A stretch of 64,000 nucleotides of DNA from Gymnopus androsaceus JB14 (taxonomy: Eukaryota > Basidiomycota > Agaricomycetes > Agaricales > Omphalotaceae): contig ML769632.1 of the NCBI GenBank assembly GCA_009733575.1, forward strand, positions 1 to 64,000, given 5' to 3'. A program made the translations under genes and the position numbers. The notes under the pieces are model-generated. The model ran no database searches, was not told where the DNA came from, and worked only from the letters and a program-made list of their open reading frames with translations. Position 1 is the stretch's first letter. Each line of letters starts with the position of its first letter. Of this stretch, positions 31,704 to 44,161 are shown in pieces.

Positions 31704-32446
31704 AGTTGCATACCGGTGACCATTTATGAACCCGTACACAGGAAAGGAAACGAAATATATCACTCTACTCGGCAAGGTCTCGATAGCGAAACGCCGAGAT
31801 GTTGCTTACAATTTGTATCATGACATCGTTATCTCCCCATTTATTTAAAACAACCTAGACTCTACCCTAGCTAGGCCTGTGGTGCGCGCTGCTATATATA
31901 TATATATATAAAACCATCCCCTTCAAGTTCCAGTCCCACCACTTTTTGATATCGACTGCCTCACGTACATTCTCTCTACGTATGAAAGAAGTTTGTTCCG
32001 CCGATCCTCCTTCCTTGACCCCGGCGAAATGGTCGCAACGCCTTCTACAGTTCAGTGGTGGGCTCTCCACCATTTGTATCTTGTTGGTCCTTGGTTGGCC
32101 TTACCGCGCAAACTGGGGATGGCCTTACCGGGGTGCCGTATACGATACGACTTTCTGGACATACTTCAGACTCTTTCCTCCTTTTGGATACCTCTTGTTG
32201 TCCTTTTTGTCTCTTTCGAATCTTTCAAGTTCAGCATTCAAGACATTTCGCAATCCGTGGCTATTACTTAACTGTTTGATGAACTGCTTCATTTACAATG
32301 AAGGTACGTATACTATTCAAAATAGCAAAAATAGCAACTTGGTTTGACTTTGCACCATCCTAGTGGGCCTCTGGATCCCGCTGTCTGCATTTGTGACCAG
32401 CATGCTATCGAGGACTCTTCGCATGTTATCGCAGTCATAGGCACAG
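31704..32446. other. Intergenic, no supported gene
   Basis: Contains a short (TA)n stretch near 31893-31910 and motif-free open frames. Confidence 0.5.
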
Positions 32447-33077
32447 CATCAGCAAAACCTGGGTGAAGGTCATAGCAGCTATAGCAATCTATAGCAAGCC
32501 ATAGCAGCCATAGTGCTATGAAATGCTATGAGCTGCTATGAGATCACCGAGTACTTGAGCCAGCTGTCACTCTTCCGTCAATAGTATATAGCGTTGACGA
32601 TTCGTCGTAACTTCCCCAAGCTCCCTTCCTTCCCTCTCATAGTTCTTTTTTTTCTAAGTTGTTTCTGAGTCGCTTTGGCTCGGCATTCTCGGTGAGTTTC
32701 ATTCAAACCATTCAATATCTAATTAAGTATTGCATACTATACTGTAGCTTTATCTATGCTATATACTAGTTACTGTAGCTCTGTTTTGCTAAACTATCCT
32801 ACTATGTACTACTAATCTGAAAATATATATGATTTATTACAATTATTTGGTCTCGCAAGTGAGAGAAACAATTCCGAGGACAACAAAAAAAATGAATTGA
32901 AAGACTGACAGATGATGCGATGATGTGCCGTGAAATGCAACATCCATAGCAACCCATAGCAATCCATAGCAATCCATAGCTCTGGATAGATGGGGACCTT
33001 GCTATGAGTGCTATGGGTGCTATGAGTGCTGGATAGCGCTATCCAGCACTGTCCAGTACACCCAGGTTTTGCTGATG
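32447..33077. mobile_element. Non-autonomous DNA transposon (631 bp) with CATCAGCAAAA-type terminal repeats, copy a
   Basis: The left end CATCAGCAAAACCTGGGTG is matched perfectly, inverted, at the right end (19 bp), flanked by AG on both sides (2-bp target duplication). Both subterminal regions are packed with the motif (C)TATAGCA and its complement TGCTATAG/TGCTATG (for example 32475-32540 and 32940-33050). There is no coding capacity. Terminal plus subterminal repeats are typical of elements moved in trans by a transposase that binds many subterminal sites. The same terminal sequence occurs at 54217-55043 and at 58910. Confidence 0.85.
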
Positions 33078-34701
33078 AGTGACCGCTTATACCATGTACC
33101 TCTTTGTGAATATAGTCCTTCGACCGATGATTATATTCTTTGCATGGTACATTGCCTCCTATGATCACTGGAGTGTGAGGAATTTGAAGTTTTGGGGTGT
33201 GGTGAAATTCTTTGGGCTATCGATCTGGGGTGAGCATATTTTATGATGAGTTACCTATCAAGGTGCTGAGTGCTTCGTAATTTTTACTTTCATTCTTTAG
33301 GCTCGCTGGTAAAAGTTAGGAGCAATGCTCTTCAACTTGATTCGTCGCCCTCCTTGTCCAGCGGAGTCCGATCTACCTTTGTAGCTGATTCGAATGATAG
33401 TTTTTGGAGCAATCACTATGGCAGTAGTTAGCAGCACATTTAATTATTATTTTCCACTGAATAATTGTAATCTCTCTGCTATGGATTCCAGAGTCTGATC
33501 TACCTTTGAAACTGATTTGAATGGTAGTTTTTGGAGCAATCACTATGGCAGTAGTTAGCTGTACATTTAATGGTTGGGAAGCTATGATGAAGGAGAATAT
33601 GAATAACAAGGCAGGAAGGAGAAATGTAAGGGTTTATGATGAGAAACAGAATGTTGATGGGGATTAGTGAGCATGGTGCCAGACATGCATCAACTACATA
33701 GCAGTATGCATTGCCCATGAAAGGACCAAAGGTGCTTAACCCAGAAACAAACAGGGTACCATACCCATAGGAGGCAAACTGACAGACATTAGGGTTACAC
33801 AGATGCACATACATGGACTATTTCTTATCATTCTTCCTTTTCTGGAAGTGAATTGTACCTTTCTCCAAATTTTCAAAATGCATTTTCTAACTGGCACCTG
33901 GCTGAGCATAGTATAAAAGTCTAGCTATATTCTCTTTGCAATTTCAAGTTACCTCTGGACCTCATTTGTTGCAATGTGAATCCTTGTTGACATAGCTATA
34001 GCTGAGACAGGAAAGATACCACTCCCTTGTGAGCCGAAGTAATACTTCATGTGGTATGGAAACAAGTTATTTTATTGCGCCCAGCATCAGAAAGATATTA
34101 ATCTTTGCAACTGTGAAAAACTGACTTAACCAAGTCAAATTGTTGTTTAGTTTTGAGGAGTCTGATGTGACCACCAAGAAATGACCATCTGAGTGAGCTC
34201 AGGTGTACAGGAAGCATACTGTCTGCAGTCCTTGGGTGGTTTTGCCCTATTGTTGGGAATCACTTTGTTGAACCAAGCCATGTTTTTGGTGGTTCTTTTT
34301 GTTGTCACTGTTATTTTGTTGCCTCTATCATTCCTCCAAATCTGTATAGATTGATTAGAAAAGGAAAGCCTATCCTTCTATCATCTATGTGCATCACTTC
34401 AAGAAACACCAGTTACTTTCTAGAAACAGAGAGTTTTCTTTGTGGAACCTTTGACAATGTACCCTAGCTATTCATAATTGATAGCCAAACCCCTTGTGCT
34501 CCAGTCTTCAGTGTAGATTACTCTACATATCTTGCACCATTAACCAGCTTGTTAGTGGCACCTTTTCAATGGTGATTCCTTATTATGCACAGTACTCTTC
34601 CATCAGGCAATTATCCAGCTCCTTCCCTCTGTCTATCCAAGTCATCTGGATCCTCTGTTTTGTCTGTACTTCAGCTTTCAGTTGGTAACAGTGGAATTCC
34701 T
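33078..34701. other. No supported gene; includes a 70-bp direct repeat and probable decayed 3' part of the outer copia element
   Basis: Sequence around 33377-33450 recurs at 33506-33575 (TAGTTTTTGGAGCAATCAC). Between about 34400 and 34700 the minus strand still shows short copia-integrase-like phrases in broken frames. I see no left-hand LTR for the outer element, so its 3' end has been lost or is too diverged. Confidence 0.4.
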
Positions 34702-35337
34702 TTAGGGTTGTTCACTCTGTTTGTTCATCAGGAAAGCAGGGACTTTGACTGTGGACCTGCCATTGGTAAACAATATCATGTAGGATGCTCCACCTTTGCT
34801 CTGAGTATGCATTGGACTGAAGAGGTCAATGTTTACCCTCTCCAGTACCTCTCTCTCATGTGCCAGCTGCTCATTGAATGGCCTACAAGCTGCCTTGCCA
34901 TATAGACATGACTTGCAAAGCCAGTACAACTCTTCGGACATGATTCTCAGTCCATTGATGAGTCCTTTGTTGGCCATGTGGAGAATCCTGGGTATGGCAA
35001 CATGTCCTAGCATACAGTGCCAGGTGAGTATGTCTGTTCCTTTTTCCTGTGACTGAGCTGAGTTGATGACAGGAATGGTGTCCAGTACATCAACTTCATA
35101 CATTCTTCCCTTTCCTATCCCCACCATCATTGTGTCTCTGCCTCTGGTTTTTACCATCAAAATTCCCTCTCCCCATTCTCCCCTGTAGCTTTGCCCATCC
35201 AGTATCAAGAGTGATATGAGGTTGTGCTCAAACTCTGGTGTGTGCTTCACATTCTGGAGATGTATACAGCCCTTATTCCCATTGACAGATGTGCTGAACT
35301 CCACAGCGCCTATACCTCTGATCTTGAATTTCCCATG
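34702..35337 (-). pseudogene. Outer Ty1/copia element: protease/pre-integrase/integrase part
   Basis: The minus frame shows the copia gag-pre-integrase pattern (LTWHCMLGHVAIPRILHMANKGLI...CKSCLYGKA) followed by the start of the integrase core (ERVNIDLFSPMHTQSKGGASYMILF). It is interrupted at 35337/46547 by the inner element. The preceding protease region lies at 46.5 kb. The GAG_pre-integrs H...C..C zinc-binding pattern is intact. Confidence 0.75.
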
Positions 35338-35779
35338 TGTTGAAAGGATCACTTAGGTCATGGTGTTTATCACATCATACATGTTGATCATACAACTCCT
35401 TGAAACACCAATCATATATTAATCATGTGTCATATACAGCAATGCTATATGATCATACTGTCATATGCTAGTCTCATGATCATAGTAGTGCATCTTACCA
35501 TTCTGCACACAACAGACTGTATATACATATACCACATTGTAGGGACTATTATGCACATGTATTCTTACCAATACTATGCCTATTATTACATATAGGGTAC
35601 TGTATAGTTCATTAGATATTTAGTATATAAGCTGTAGTTATTCTACCTACAGTCTCTATTGTTCTACATACTACTGTCTCACAGATGTACAGGACAATCT
35701 AACTCTTTTCATTCCAATCATCTTATACACTCCAGTTAGTAATGTGATTTCACCATTTGGACTTGCATGCTGCTTAACA
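35338..35779 (+). repeat. 5' LTR of inner copia element
   Basis: 442 bp, TG...CA termini. Shares long runs with 45992-46546, such as GTACTGTATAGTTCATTAGA and the block ending GATGTACAGGACAATCTAAC. Confidence 0.85.
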
Positions 35780-35795
35780 GGTTATGGGCCCCAAC
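35780..35795 (+). other. Primer-binding site of inner copia element
   Basis: GGTTATGGGCCCCAAC directly follows the LTR. It matches the copia-type site complementary to the anticodon-loop region of initiator tRNA-Met (half-tRNA priming) rather than to a tRNA 3' end. Confidence 0.7.
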
Positions 35796-36473
35796 CCCAT
35801 TTGACAAAGGTCTTACAACCATTGTGACTATGTCAAATGGTTGATCATGTACAAGAATGATTCTGGTCATTCTTAACCAAGGTTATTAGAATGTTCAAGC
35901 TTTGTGGTGCAGTGACTTGGTAGCAAGATAATACTTGCGATCACTCTCCTTTCTCTTCCAAGCAGAATGCTGAAAATATAAGGCTTCTGCTGTTCAGGCT
36001 AACACTACATATTGCATATACAAAGGCACTCCATGATGAACAAACTTTTGGTTGTTTCACTTCAATGTGAGCGATTTAGGGGCTGACTCCCCTTCCCAGG
36101 TATACTTCTGCCACTATGTGAATAATCAAAAGCATATGTGTGTAGGCTGGCCAAATGCAAACACATGTGAGATCTCTAGGCCTCCTACTGTAGTCATTCC
36201 CCATATTGCCTTAAGTCCCTTAAACATCTAGTAGAATGATTGTGCATCGAAATGTGCCTTCAGCACTTTTGATTGAATATCAAACAAATGGTTTTCTATT
36301 GGCATATGGTTTTAGTAAATAGCCACTTAAGAACACTTGCCGATGCTGATAGGAAAGATCAGATTGGAGATGGAATATGGATGGAATTAAATATGCAATC
36401 AACACTACAACTAGTCAAATGGGTATATGACATGCTGAATTGGTTCAAAGTTCATAACTGGATCATGCACTTC

Positions 36474-36673
36474 TTAATTGAATTTGTGCTGAATTCCTTT
36501 TATAGAACTCTTATCAGAATTTCTTCCTCTGCTATCACCATTGTTCCTTTCTTGGATGGTGCTAACTACCAGACATGGTCTTCTTCCATGCTTGCCTATC
36601 TTTGTTTCCAGAGGCTTGCAGGAATTTTTGGTGGCTGCCAGCAAAGGCCTCAACACACCATGAGGGCTCCTAC
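36474..36673 (+). pseudogene. Inner copia gag, 5' part (interrupted by the gag-only LTR element)
   Basis: Encodes a copia Gag-like opening (VPFLDGANYQTWSSSMLAYL) up to the insertion point at 36673. It continues at 40786. Frames are broken and upstream stops are present. Confidence 0.55.
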
Positions 36674-37384
36674 TGTGGAAGTGTCATTTGCTCCACTCAT
36701 CGACACCCAATACGTACCACATTTCTCCTTTACCTCTCTTACTCACTATGTCATCATGGCCAAAGGGTTTCAATGTGCCAGGATGATCCCAATGAGTCTG
36801 GTCCTCCAGCCATCGCCAGAGCCTGAGCAACTCTGCAGGAGACTTTGTCCACCTCCATTCAATGTGCGGGATGGCGTCAAGGGGTAACCCGGCTTGACGG
36901 AGGATTCCAAACACATCTGGGCCTGGAGAAGTGACCAGGAGGACAGTTACTGTAGTAGTTTCCTTACTCGGTGTAGTTTCTGTTACTTTACCCCATACTT
37001 TCCCTGCGCTTTGGCACTTACCTAATCAATTCCCTTTTTGACCTCAACTTTCATCTCGCAAAGACCAATGCGTCTTCGTCTTTGTCTCTCGACACTGTAT
37101 CTTTGAGCAATGTCTCAAAGACATTGTCCTTAGCTCACCTCCGATTTGAATGAAATCTTTACTCGGATTATCAACCCAGAATTGGTCAATTCTACTCATC
37201 GTCTCAAGCAAGGCCTAACTCGTCAACGAATTAGGCAATTAGTCCAAGTTTCAGCATACGTCTACTAGGTGAGTATCTATGCCTAGTCCTCCCTTTATCT
37301 CGCTGCTGGTCGACATTGTTTGCTGTGGGAATGTTGTCGCCATCTCTTTACAGGCAGATGTCGAGCTCGCAAGCCCGACTGACA
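36674..37384 (+). repeat. 5' LTR of the nested gag-only element
   Basis: 711 bp, TG...CA, same length as the 3' copy at 40075-40785. Confidence 0.85.
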
Positions 37385-37497
37385 TCGTGTTTTTCACTCT
37401 AGTCACATTATTCTGACGTGTCTTTATCTCTCCCTCCAGCTCCTGCTAGTCCGGCAAACTGAGTTGGCAACCTGCTAACAACGAGGCCAACAACTCC

Positions 37498-40074
37498 TTG
37501 CCATTGGTCTCTCCATCCACGTCTACAGGCTCTACGTCATCTCTCTCCAGTTTGTCTCCAAGCTCTCTTCCACTCTCTTCACTTCCATTATCTCTCCAAC
37601 CCCACTTCACAATCATAATTTCCTTGTCAATCCAATGCACACAAGATTTCATCATGGCTACTGATCTGTTTTCTCGTCTCACCATACCATTCCCGATACC
37701 AGGCTTGACCAACACATTCACATTCCATGATGTTGTCATGACCAAGCTTACACTCGAATATCTTTCCACCTACTGTATCCTGTGGAAATGCATCGAATGC
37801 CTGACGTCCAAGAGCTTTGATGTGTTCTTTGCTGGTTATCTCTTCATTTCTTATGCTCTTATTCATATTGACCTATTGACTTGTCACAAGATGAATATCC
37901 TGTTCCCATACATTCTCCCACCTCAGTTGTATGATTGGCTCACCAATCAGTTTGACATGTACAGCTACCCTCATCCAGATGCTGTCCGGCTCTTTGTATT
38001 CCTCCAGGACTTCTTTCCGAAGGACATGAAGCCCTTACGAGGCTTGCCAATTCTTACTGTTCTATCTGATTGTCCTTTTCCCATACCACTGACCTGTCTC
38101 GATCTATTTTCCGAAGCAATGGGTTTGCAAAACACTTCCCAATTCTGACGGCTGATGTTTCTAGTGAAAATTCATTGCAATGTCAATCTTACTTGACTTC
38201 TCTCACCACAAATACTGTGTTTGGTCGAACTGGAGTGGAACAAACCAGAACGGAACGCGTGGTATCAAATGTGTCTGATGAAGTTCCAAATGATGATTTC
38301 AATGATTTCTTCTCCTATTATCTCAAGACTGATGATGATTTTGTTCCAGAAATTCATGTTCCAGTTCCTACAATCAGCCCAGTATCCATTATCAACTCAC
38401 ATCTAGGCCTTTCAGTCCTGATCGTACCTGTTCCGATGCAGACTCAATTTGGGATGGAAGCCCTCGGCTGGAATCTGTATCACCATGTCGAATACAAAGA
38501 CCCAATTATGCCGGCGCCTAGTCTGAAAATGACCAATGAGGTGAAGGTCTCTGATATCATCTCAGTCACAACAACAAATGAGTACGAAGCTCCCTTCAAA
38601 CATCCCGACAAGATGACCATCACCCTTATCAACAAGGATCAAAGACTGCCGTCCCCAAGCTATGATTCAGATATGGATGCACCTAGATGTTTCATGTGCA
38701 GACAAGTGCACGCAGATCCTTTCAGCCCTAGTAGGTGCAGCGAGACTGGTAAGCTTGTCCATGAAGGTATTCTTGTTCGGGATTGGATTGGTTGCTATAC
38801 ATTATCTAATGGGATGGAGCTGCCACGGTGGGATGGTGTTACCCAAGGCAGTCTCGTGGAGACATTACGTGTTGATAGCAAGCGATTTGATTCACAAAAG
38901 AGTTGCACAATGACAAACACTGTTTCCCTCTCTTACAGAGCTGGGTATCAGGTACTCAATGGAAATGTTTTCACTGTTTCTTCATGTTTCCAGAATATCA
39001 ACAATAATACTGATAATCAGCTTGAAACCACAGATCAGATTAGACCCTCCTTAAACATCGCCTCCATTCAAACTGATGATTCTGAACCAGCGGATGGAGT
39101 GGAATTGGATCTGCCTCCCCAATATCAGCTTGTACCAGCTCCCTCAAAACCGCCAAACATACAATATTCAAGTCCTTCGGTGGTACCGAGACCTCTATCG
39201 ACACAACTTCATATCTCAAGTCCTGCTTTATTGCCTCTCGGCATTTCCACTCTGTCTAGGAAACGTGACGCACTGCCAATTTCAGCCAAAGTACCTCCCT
39301 CTGGGAAGTTACTTCATATTCCGAGAAAGGACCCTGACTCGTCAGCTCAAGCCCTGGTAAACTTTGATTGCGATTTACCATCAAGTCCGACTCAAGAAAT
39401 ATCCCTGAAGATTGATAGGCCAATATTCAAAGTACTTCCCCTCAAGAAGATCATAAGCCCTGCATATACCATTTTATTATTATTTCATTATTATTCACCT
39501 TGTATTCTGACTATTCTGACCAGCAGTCTGTTTCGACATTCCCATCCCTTATTATTCATTCTTTCAATTTGTTTCCCTTGCCACATGCCGTCTCGCTATC
39601 CCTTTCAAAAAATGATTACTGACAATCATTTATGTTCCATTGCAGATTTGATTTATGATAAACATCCGGTCTTCATTGATAATCCTTGCCGAGTATTGAA
39701 CTACTTTGGATTAGACTACATGGTGTATCCGAAGATGAACGCTGGCGTCTGGCGAAGCTTACCTGCATTGGGATCAATAGTGAAGAAGATGATATCCAAG
39801 GTGTCGTTGTATCCAATCCCACATCCATCTTTCCCTACCCTCCTTCCTCACATCCCGCATCATCTATTCCCATCTGCCTTCCTCTACTTTTGTGTCTCAG
39901 TCTTGCTACTACATTTTTCTTACGTTTTTGTTGCCTCGCCTGCTACTACTGTTTACCTACATTCCATTCCATTCGCAACATGTCTTTTTCTCTTTTTAAT
40001 TTTTTGTTTTTCATTTTCCTTTTCCCTCACTCCATTTGACTGGAGTCTGAGGACAGCCTCAAAGTACCCCCCTT
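37498..40074 (+). CDS. Gag-like protein of the nested element (two overlapping frames, 37498-38148 and 38070 onward)
   Basis: The first frame (216 codons) encodes a Ser/Leu-rich start and helical sequence; a second frame overlaps from 38070. A zinc-knuckle-like motif CFMC-x3-H-x8-C (RCFMCRQVHADPFSPSRC) is encoded near 38685-38740. It is followed by a segment (GILVRDWIGCYTLSNGMELPRWDG) resembling the sequence after the knuckle in basidiomycete LTR-retrotransposon Gag proteins. The two frames probably join through an intron or a frameshift near 38070-38148. The distal part (after about 39450) is low-complexity and hydrophobic and reads into the 3' LTR, so it is unlikely to be translated as shown. 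Confidence 0.5.
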
Positions 40075-40785
40075 TGTGGAAGTGTCATTTGCTCCACTCA
40101 TTGACACCCAATATGTACCACATTTCTCCTTTACCTCTCTTACTCACTATTTCATCATGGCCAAAGGGTTTCGACGTGCCAGGATGATCCCAATGAGTCC
40201 AGTCCTCCAGCCATTGCCAGAGCCTGAGCAACTCTGCAGGAGACTTTGTCCACCTCCATTCAATGTGTGGGATCGCGTCAAGAGGTAACCCGGCTTGATG
40301 GAGGATTCCAAATGCATCTGGGCCTGGAGGAGCGACCGAGAGGACAGTTACCGTAGTAGTTTCCTTATTTGGTGTAGTTTCTGTTACTTTACCCCATATT
40401 TACCCCGCGCTTTGGCGCTTACCTAATCAATTCCCTTTTTGACCTCAACTTTCATCTTGCAAAGACCAACGTGTCTTCATCTTCGTCTCTCAACACTGTA
40501 TCTTTGAGCAACGTCTCAAAGACATTGTCCTTAGCTCACCTCCGATTTGAACGAAACGTTTACTCGGATTATCAACCCAGAATTGGTCAATTCTACTCAT
40601 CGTCTCGAGTGACGCCTAACTTGTCAATGAATTAGGCGATTAGTCCAAGTTTCAGCATACATCTACTAGGTGAGTATCTACGCCTAGTCCTCCCTTTATC
40701 TCGCTGCTGGTCAACATTGTTTGCTGTGGGAACATTGTCGCCATCTCTTTACAGGCAGACGTCAAGCTCGCAAGCCCGACTGACA
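40075..40785 (+). repeat. 3' LTR of the nested gag-only element
   Basis: 711 bp, matches 36674-37384 with scattered substitutions. Confidence 0.85.
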
Positions 40786-42009
40786 TACCTTGTTCCTTCT
40801 TGGAGCAAATCATTCTTCCACACTACTGCTGTGGAAATTTCCACTGGTACCTATGCCTCTGGTGATGAGGTTGTCACTTCTTCCAATGAACTCAAGAAGC
40901 AGATCAATGACTGGGATGATCTTGATGACTCCACCCTAGGTGCTATCTGTCTGTATTTTCTGGATCACATCTGCCAGACTGCCATGAAGGACACTGCTGA
41001 GGAAACTTGGGAGCACCTCAAAAAAACTTATGGTACTCCTGACACTGTGGGCATGTATGGCATCTTTCAAGAAGCCATCATGTTTGAAATGAGTGAACAT
41101 CCTGATCTGGTTATGCTGATCTCAACACTCAATTCAGTCTTCACTTGTCTTCACTCTGCTAGTCTTCTTCTTTTAGACTCTGTCCAAGCCATGATTTTGC
41201 TAAACACTTTACCTTGATTGTGGGATGGACTTGCTATGTCCATTCTATCTCAGCACACTGGAGCTTTTCTTACTATAGAGAAGATCACTCCCATGATCAT
41301 TGTCAAGTTTAATTGTTGAAAGTCCAACACTGCAGTTTCGCTTCAGTTTCACCTTTCTGCAGTCAAGAAAAGGCCTGCCAAAGGTTCATCCTGGCAGAAC
41401 CAGAAAAAGAAGAAGGAGAATTCCGATGTGTCTTCTGGGCAGCAGTCCAGTTCCAATTCCCAATCTGGTAATAACAATGGAAAAAAGAAGAAGAAACCAA
41501 ACAGGTGTGGTAAAGGTGGTAAAGGCAAACATCAGGCTCATGAAGCCAACATGGAAACCCCTGTTGCAACTTTCGCTGCTGCTCACATTGCCATAATCCC
41601 CGGAGTTGCTAAAGCTGAGGAAATCCTTCCCATACCTCCCAGCTATGTCTATGCCTCTGGAATTGACATCACCAAGGACATCAATCCCTATACCAGTGAA
41701 ATCAATTCACTCCTCACCAACATGAAGATTGAGGAAGAGGAGATTGATCTTGGAGGACTCATTGATTCCTACATGGATGATTACAAGGGTGAAGCTTCTG
41801 GCTCCAGCAATGAGCACCTTGTTTTCTGGCAAGTTCCTTTCTTTTCAAAGATTAAAAATAAGTTCACTAATATTTTGCATCAGATTAACAAACAGAATTC
41901 TTACTACAAACCAATGATGCATGCTATCTCCTGGCCATCCATAGATGGACCTTTATATGATTCTAGTGCTCCTATATCATATTTATTAGAATCTGTAGTC
42001 TCTCCGTGA
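40786..42009 (+). pseudogene. Inner copia gag, 3' part
   Basis: Resumes after the nested element with copia Gag phrases (INDWDDLDDSTLGAICLYF, AEETWEHLKKTYGTPDT) to a stop near 41216. A shifted frame (41428-42009) is rich in Lys/Gly/Ser (basic RNA-binding-like stretch) followed by acidic sequence. Several frame breaks. Confidence 0.6.
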
Positions 42010-42104
42010 TCTCTTGACAAGATCAAATATATAAATTATATGCATAATTGTGTGAAAAAGGAACAAAGCAGTTCAGATTTAACTATCACCGCAAGCCAAC
42101 CTAA

Positions 42105-42530
42105 TCAGTGATGGTTATTAGACTTTGGTGCATGAGGACATTTCACTCCATATATTGAAGACTTTGCCAACTATCAGGAATTTAAAGTTCCACATCTGGT
42201 ACAAACTACTGATGGTCATGCTGAATCCTTCATAATGGGATCTGGAACTGTCTACATATGTCATGAAAATGGCACTGGCTTTACCCACACAACTAAGTTA
42301 CACCTGGTGTTTTATCAACCACATTGCCTAAATTGCTTACTTTCAATCAGTCAACTCAACCGACAAGGCTGTTATACAGTCATAAATGAGGAAAGAACTC
42401 AGATTTGAAGGAAGTCTGATTGTAAGCTCATTATGACATTCCATCCTGATAGTTTCGGTGAAAGCCTTCACTGGGTCCATTCAGATATCCTTAATCCTGA
42501 ATGTGAAATGGTTTGATGACTTCTATTGAT
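42105..42530 (+). pseudogene. Inner copia aspartic protease and pre-integrase region (inactivated)
   Basis: A protease-like block is recognisable, but the expected D(S/T)G active-site triad reads DFG and is followed by an in-frame TGA three codons later. The region then continues in a broken frame (LLSISQLNRQGC). Confidence 0.55.
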
Positions 42531-42734
42531 TATAATACTTGGCATAACCATTTCAGTCATCCTGGCAATGATGTTTTATGCAATGCTCCTAAGAATGTAC
42601 AAGGTTTTCCAAAACAAATAAGTACCTATTCCCACTGAGAAAACTCCATGTAAAGGTTGTGTGCTTGGAAAAGCTGCTGCTCAAACCTATCTTTCCTCAA
42701 ACAAGCAAGCTGAACATGTATAGATCTTATACAT

Positions 42735-43568
42735 ATGGATCTAAAAGAGTTAACAACTCTATCATATCACAAATTTAAATACATGATAACATTATTGGAC
42801 AATTGTTCATCTTATGCTGTTTCAATCAAATTACATTGTAAATCTGAAGCACTTCCAGCTTTTGAAGACTGTAAATCTTGGGCTGAAAAGCAAACTGGTC
42901 AAAAGATCAAAAAGATATGTATAGATCAAGGGGGAGAGTTCATAAACGAACCCATGGAATTATTCTTACAGTCTGAAGGTATTGAGGTACAGAAATCTGA
43001 ACCTCATGTTCATCAACAAAATGGTCACGTGGAATGCATCAATCACACACTCATGGAAAAATCAGAAGCAATGCATCATCATGCCTGCTATCCTGATTCA
43101 TGGTGGGAATTTTCGTATTCTACTGTGATGCACATTTACAACTGCACACCAATGCATCAATTGAACTGGAAAACACCAAATGAAATCTTCATGCGGAATA
43201 AACCAGATGTTTCTTATCTTAGAACATTTGGTTCTGGTGCTTATGTTTATATTCCCAAGGGACAATGTAAAAATAAACAATCGCCACATTCCAAAGCTAT
43301 GGTTTTCATTGGTTATGATCAAGGTAGCAAAGGATTTTTATTCATGTGGAACAACAATACCATTTATTGTGGTGCACAAGCTACTTTTTACGAAACATGG
43401 TTCCCACATTGTAAATCTACTGAATCTGGAGAAGGAAATAAACCCAAAAAACCTGTCCAGTCTAATCCTGAGAATCCTAACTCTTCACAGCCTTCAGATG
43501 GTGCTGCAGACTCACCACCTGATGATCTTGATCCTTTTGATCCTGATCAAATACCATTCTCTACATGA
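42735..43568 (+). pseudogene. Inner copia integrase core
   Basis: Contains the copia integrase core (DNCSSYAVSIKL, IDQGGEFINEPM, HQQNGHVECINHTLMEKSEA, KTPNEIFMRNKPDVSYLRTFG), with the D and E of the DDE triad visible (the D of CIDQGGEF and the E of NGHVE), then an acidic linker. The frame closes at 43568, where intact elements continue to RT. Confidence 0.8.
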
Positions 43569-44161
43569 GATGAGAATCCTGATCATCCATCAGATCTGCC
43601 TGATGATTTTGACAATGACAATTCTTCTGATGAAGGCCATCCACCTCATTAACCATCTCCATGTAATAGTCCACCTCATCAGGACAATAATCATCCACTG
43701 ACCCCTCCACATCCTGATCCATTCAGTTACAGACTAGAGGATGTTGTGGAATGGAAATGATTAAATCCTGAAAGGATATGTAAAGCTCCTACCCATCCAG
43801 GCATGGTACCCACACCTGTCGCTCGCCCTCAATGGCATTGCCAAACAGGCAGAGCTGATTGAGCTGATTGAATTAATCAAGCATGTATTGGTCCTTATCC
43901 AATGAATGAAGACCCTGCACAACCTCAGGCTGGTCCATCAAACAGACCATGCTCTCCTGATCCTACTCCAGATCAAGATGAGCCAATGCCATTTGCCCCA
44001 CCAGACAGTGACAATGACCCTGAATCTGATGCAGATTCTCTATCAATGATTAAGGAAGGGGGAATTAAATTACAAAACTACCTGCTCTCTCACTTGATTC
44101 CCTATTCAAACTCTTCTATTGAGTTTGATATTCAAAATTATCTTAGCCACTACCCTGACTC

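Larger units (their letters stand above)
36674..40785 (+). mobile_element. Gag-only, non-autonomous LTR retroelement nested in the inner copia
   Basis: Two 711-bp direct repeats, 36674-37384 and 40075-40785, start TGTGGAAGTGTCATTTGC and end GACTGACA. They are roughly 95% identical, more alike than the host element's LTRs, so this insertion is younger. A TAC trinucleotide flanks both ends; a 5-bp target duplication is not clear (CCTAC versus TACCT). The 2.7-kb interior holds a Gag-like frame with a zinc knuckle but no protease, RT or integrase. Its mobility would depend on another element's enzymes. Confidence 0.82.

Noticed and set aside
34494..34905. Plus-strand open frames 34494-34688 and 34585-34905
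   Set aside because: They are antisense to the outer copia integrase region and carry no motif.
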